Part shown: positions 60,113-64,000 of the stretch, piece by piece
Layout: every line of letters begins with the position of its first letter
How positions within the stretch are numbered: position 1 is the stretch's first letter
DNA from: Geosiphon pyriformis
Taxonomy: Eukaryota; Glomeromycota; Glomeromycetes; Archaeosporales; Geosiphonaceae
Length of the DNA: 64,000 nucleotides
Direction: 5' to 3'
Assembly: GCA_016748015.1 (NCBI GenBank)
Contig: JAAOMT010000258.1
Span: 773,558 to 837,557, forward strand
Translations under genes and position numbers: made by a program
Notes under the pieces: model-generated
Seen by the model: the letters and a program-made list of their open reading frames with translations, nothing else
The model's database searches: none
Told to the model about the DNA's origin: nothing

Positions 60113-61674
60113 ATGGCTGCCAAAATTGGGTCGCGCCCTATTGTTGTTTGGACAAAGGACAACCAACCAAAGCAATATATTCAGGAAGATCCCGATTGGG
60201 TAAGATTTCTAATTATATATTTTTAGTAATGTTCAATTGTTTTGACCTTGGTAGAGCAAAACCAATAGAAACTTTGTAAACAAAAGTTATTATTGAATTA
60301 AGGATGAGGTTTGGTGGCTGGATAAAAAAACAAGAAAACGTGCAATCAAGAATGAGCGTGTGAGGGGTCCACTTACCCTCGTAGAAGACTTTCTCTATAT
60401 AAGCAATGGTGTTTTTGCTGCGTCTCCTGAAAAGCTCAGGGACAATAATATTCGCAGGATTATAAATTTAGGTGAACTTGCATGTTTTTGGAATACTAAA
60501 GAGAAGTTGGAGGCGGTAGAAGTCAAAGATTATGCACCACCCAGATATTTAAGAGCTTGGATACCGGACGAAGGCAGTAAAAATATTTCTGATTTTTTTA
60601 TGGTACATGTATTAAACTCACAATTTTAAAATATTTATAAACGACCAAAAAATTAAAGACTAATTTGAATTTTTGTAGCCATGTATTCAGTATATACAGC
60701 GTGCCAGAGTGCAAAAAAAACGGTGCCTACTGCACTGTTACGCCGGTAAAAGTAGATCCGTTACCATCGGCTTAACATATCTCGTTTGGATTGGTAAATA
60801 ATTTGATGATAGTTATAAATTTTTTAGTGATTAATATATTTCAATTTTGTACAGGTTATTCATACGATGTGGATAAGCTAATTTACACTCTTATAAAAGC
60901 CAACTGGAGTATAAATATTAATCAGGGGTTTGTGCAACAGCTTAAGGAATTCTCCAACAAGGTGCAATGTGAGCGAAAATTAATCAAAGAGCTAGAAGTG
61001 AGTATTTATTAGAGGAATTTAAAGGTTTTCCATATAAAGCTTTATTTGCAATTAGCTAAAAATTGTTCATTTAAACTATAGCCACCATCTTTGGATTCGT
61101 TTTCATCAACACAAAGTAATTCCAATAGTAAATGTTCTTTCAAAAATACCGATTCACTTGAAGGAGATCAAGACGATAACGATATCAATAAAAACGGTTG
61201 TTTTCAATCTCGGCCGATGTCAGTGGATGAGCCATTTTTCAAGAGAGCTTGTTTAGAAAGTCAATCAAAAGTCTCTATTGAAATGTTGGAGGATACTGCT
61301 GAAATTAATGACTCAAAAGGTAAGGAAAAATTTAGCAATATTTATTCAATTAAGACTGCTTTATATTATAAATTACCAATATTAATTATGAGAATTTTGA
61401 ATTTCAATTGATACGAATTAATAAAAAAGCAACTTTGGATGAAGCAACCGCAACATCCGAGGTTTTTTCATATCAAAAACCATTAATGGTTCATGAAACG
61501 CGATCGAGTTTTAAGGAAACATCCACAGGAATGCGTCATTCACAAAGATTGACGAATAAAATGAGAATTTCGATTCAAAGACAAAATTTGAAAGCTTTAG
61601 AAAAAGAACAATTGATCAAAAAAGAGGCTCGTAAAAAAAGAACTACACGAAATTTGTGTCCAAAATACACATAA
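60113..61674 (+). CDS. Dual-specificity (Cys-based) protein phosphatase, six exons, 375 aa
   Basis: Exons 60113-60199, 60303-60602, 60679-60793, 60855-60997, 61082-61319 and 61430-61674 sum to 1,128 nt in frame. A fold typical of DSPs: GPLTLVEDFLYISNGVFAAS, then NNIRRIINLGE and a candidate general-acid region AWIPDEGSKNI. The P-loop CLLHCYAGKSRSVTIGLTYL gives the H-C-x5-R signature (C149, R155) with the following Ser. It should dephosphorylate phosphoproteins or another phosphorylated substrate through a cysteinyl intermediate. The C-terminal ~160 residues are Ser/Asp/Asn-rich and then strongly basic (KKEARKKRTTRN), probably disordered with a nuclear signal. The ATG at 60042 opens a different frame that stops at the first intron; 60113 fits the splice frame. 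Confidence 0.87.
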
Positions 61675-62152
61675 GCTTTATGCATAAAATTGTCTAGCTG
61701 CTTCAACCTTTTCTTCTGATAAAAGAGTTCATGGAGAGTAATATCTCCACAGTTATGAAATAAAAGTAATTTTGATCTAATTGAAATATTTCCAATATCC
61801 ATTGTCACATTCATATCGATGCAATACTCTATTTTTCATAAGATCAACTTTTTTTAAAATTTCAGAATAAAAATATTTTACTAATAATTATTTTCAATCA
61901 AACTATTCTTATCGCAAGAGTTTCGAAAATAAGCAAATAAAAAATCATTGGAATCTAAATGCTAAGTAAAATTTTAATCTTTGAAATTATAATCATAAAC
62001 TATGTTTAAAAAGAAATATTTCTTCTTTAAATAGGATACTTGATACAAAAATGATTTGAATTATTAATTTTTAAAAGATAAAAAACATATTTGTAAATAA
62101 GTTCAAAATTATAAGTGGTTAAATTTTAATAATAATTTTTATAATTGAATTA

Positions 62153-62211
<59 letters not shown>

Positions 62212-63383
62212 CATTAATTTTTAAATTTTCAAAGTTATTTTAGTTTAAAAGTTTTTTATCTATATTTAACATATTTAAAATGAAATAAAATGTAAAAATA
62301 CAGTCTATTGCAAAAAAACTTTGCCTAAATGAATTTTTTATTAGTAGAAATTAAAGAATGATCTAGATTTTTATGTTATTTGAATATTTTTTTATTAAAA
62401 CTAAAAAAAAATTTTAGCGAAATTTTTGAAACAGACTGTAATTATTTAATTTTTACTTGAAAACAAGTAATAAATGATTAATTTTTTAACAACCAAAAAA
62501 TATCAAAGATTTATACAGACATAATGACTATATTAATTTAAAAATAATTAGCATCTTTATTTCTAAAATTTTATATCGAAGAAGTAATTCAAATTCTTTC
62601 TTGATTATTTTAAAATATAAAAAACTATTCTTCATATTTGATATATTAAATTTTTGGCGGTTCATACGAGCAATTCTGTAATAGTCTGAAAATTACAAAG
62701 ATATCAATTTTTTAAAGTGGTATAATTACTGGATAATTATTATTTTATGAAACATAATCATTGCTCTAATATCTTGTGAGACCAAAAAAACAATTCGTCC
62801 ATCTTGAAAAAAATAAATTTATTTAATATTTCTGAAAAGATTATAATTTTGCTAAATTTTTTAACTTTGCTATTCTGGTTCAATATGGAGTCTTATTTTA
62901 GTCCAATGTAATGTTCAGTTTAAACTAATCTATAATTTTTGATACTTCATTTTCTACTCTCAAAACTTGAAAATTTTCTTCATTTACGAGAAAAGACACA
63001 AGTTTAAAAGTCACTTTATTGGTAACGATTAATTGAAAATAGCCTTTTAAAATTCTAGGGCATTGAATATAAAAGAAAGCAATTGGAAATACATCAAAAA
63101 ATGTATTTAGCTGGCCGCAGCAGGTATATCAAAGCTTGGCCCCAAATTACGATTTTATCTTTTATTTAAGTAGCTTTCTCAATAAAAAATATGAAGAATT
63201 TTTAATAGATAGTCTTAAGTAACCTTATTTATAAATATCAAAGAATACATATATTTCCATTTTTATTAAAGTAATTATTCATTGTATTAGACTAAACAAT
63301 GGTCATTACAAAAGCAATTGTCTCACACTGTATTTTTATTTATATAAAGGATTCGGATCTTATTCGAAATAAGATAAATTATA
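61675..63383. other. A+T-rich intergenic region
   Basis: Downstream of the phosphatase gene. Apart from a microsatellite at 62151-62211 nothing is recognised. Confidence 0.5.
62151..62211. repeat. (TTA)n microsatellite
   Basis: About 20 tandem TTA/ATT units, uninterrupted. Confidence 0.92.
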
Positions 63384-63575
63384 ATGGAGGGGTATTATAG
63401 ATATGAATATACAAGCAAAATTTGTGAATTCCAAAGTATTCCAGTATATAGCTTGATTAGGGATATTAATGGTGCTCATAATATTCTCCTTCGCGATCTT
63501 ACTAAAAATGAGGCAATTTCCGACGCGGGAGGCTACTCTTTTATAGGACGTGAATATTACTTAAATTGGAATTAA
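63384..63575 (+). pseudogene. Relic of a TnpB/Fanzor-type RNA-guided nuclease C-terminus
   Basis: A 63-codon frame contains IRDINGAHNILLRDLTKNEA. The R-D-x-N-G-A-x-N-I-L-L-R block is the third RuvC motif of the TnpB/OrfB family and its eukaryotic Fanzor relatives, and its catalytic Asp is kept. In the family a zinc ribbon with two C-x2-C pairs precedes it. Here only one Cys remains (YRYEYTSKICEFQSIPVYSL), so the ribbon is destroyed. No upstream RuvC-I or II motif was seen in the window, so this is a fragment. The family call rests on one motif. Confidence 0.55.
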
Positions 63576-64000
63576 ATAGTTTAATCGGAAATATGAAGGT
63601 TTTAATTTGAAAGTGCAGCCATTTTTAAAATGATGACTAGGGTTTTCATTGATCCACTACTATTAAATAGGAAGCTCGTAGGGGTAAGATTGCAATTCAA
63701 AAATATACCAAGTAAATCTATCTAGAAATTGCTTTTTTTATTAATGACGCCTGAAAAACCCATATTCAGGAATCAGTATCTTTAAGCAGGTATGTTATTC
63801 GTTCCCAGTGTCATATCGAAGTTTTTGAACTGAAAGGTGAATAAGATTCCTGATCAACAGAAGCGTTCCAATTTATTGTGTTATTCTATGCTCAACCGAC
63901 AAAAATCTTCAGATATCAAAGAGAAAGCTCGAAAGTCCAAAATTTTCTAATTGTGCCTCAGTGGTGAGCGAGTTTATCAAATGAGATATTTATCGGAATA
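63576..64000. other. Unannotated end of the window
   Basis: Less A+T-biased than the preceding desert. No coding frame or repeat I can name. Confidence 0.35.

Noticed and set aside
1-64000. CRISPR arrays, operons, bacterial promoters or riboswitches
   Set aside because: Intron-rich eukaryotic sequence; no regularly spaced direct repeats or polycistronic organisation seen.

Overview
The window looks like nuclear DNA of an arbuscular mycorrhizal fungus (Glomeromycotina, Rhizophagus type). It is strongly A+T rich, and short GT-AG introns split nearly every conserved gene. It carries tyrosine-kinase-like (TKL) kinases of the expanded AM-fungal kind, including one with the characteristic N-terminal C-x2-C...W-C-x-C segment, and it is littered with decayed Tc1/mariner elements. 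The assignment is inferred from these family signatures, not from a database match.

Layout. 1-3507 is a large palindrome whose arms carry divergent copies of a small mitochondrial B12D/MLRQ (NDUFA4-like) gene plus a tRNA-Ile-like fragment; the outer ~1,075 bp look identical and the inner part is diverged. 3.6-19.4 kb is a cluster of four related kinase-like genes. These are an intact gene for a catalytically dead pseudokinase (3675-5009, minus), a broken kinase-ankyrin gene (6604-9333), an intact seven-exon kinase / Cys-His motif / ankyrin gene (12020-14698, 732 aa by my splice model), and a broken pseudokinase (18127-19408) with the same active-site losses as the first. A second inverted repeat of unknown family (10385-11441 and 19727-20714) brackets the right half. 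15-23.4 kb is rich in Tc1/mariner relics; one contains an exact Tn5 mosaic-end 19-mer, probably a library or assembly artefact.

24.9-25.4 kb holds a candidate short secreted precursor with two Lys-Arg sites. 27051-29252 is a complete ten-exon flavin amine oxidase (493 aa). 29.3-37.9 kb is an A+T-rich desert. 37.9-45.4 kb has three tandem intronless genes for small secreted Kre9/Knh1-like proteins. 47.4-48.9 kb holds more Tc1 relics, followed by another desert with microsatellites. 53227-55078 is a four-exon active-type TKL kinase (539 aa), 56811-57811 a six-exon universal stress protein (198 aa), and 60113-61674 a six-exon dual-specificity phosphatase (375 aa). 63384-63575 is a relic of a TnpB/Fanzor-type nuclease C-terminus.

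Functionally, the intact genes are mainly signalling (kinases, phosphatase, stress protein) and secretion (Kre9-like proteins, putative Kex2-processed peptide), set among transposon debris. This is typical accessory-like fungal sequence. All splice models were assembled by eye; the five called intact each sum to a multiple of three, which is internal support only.
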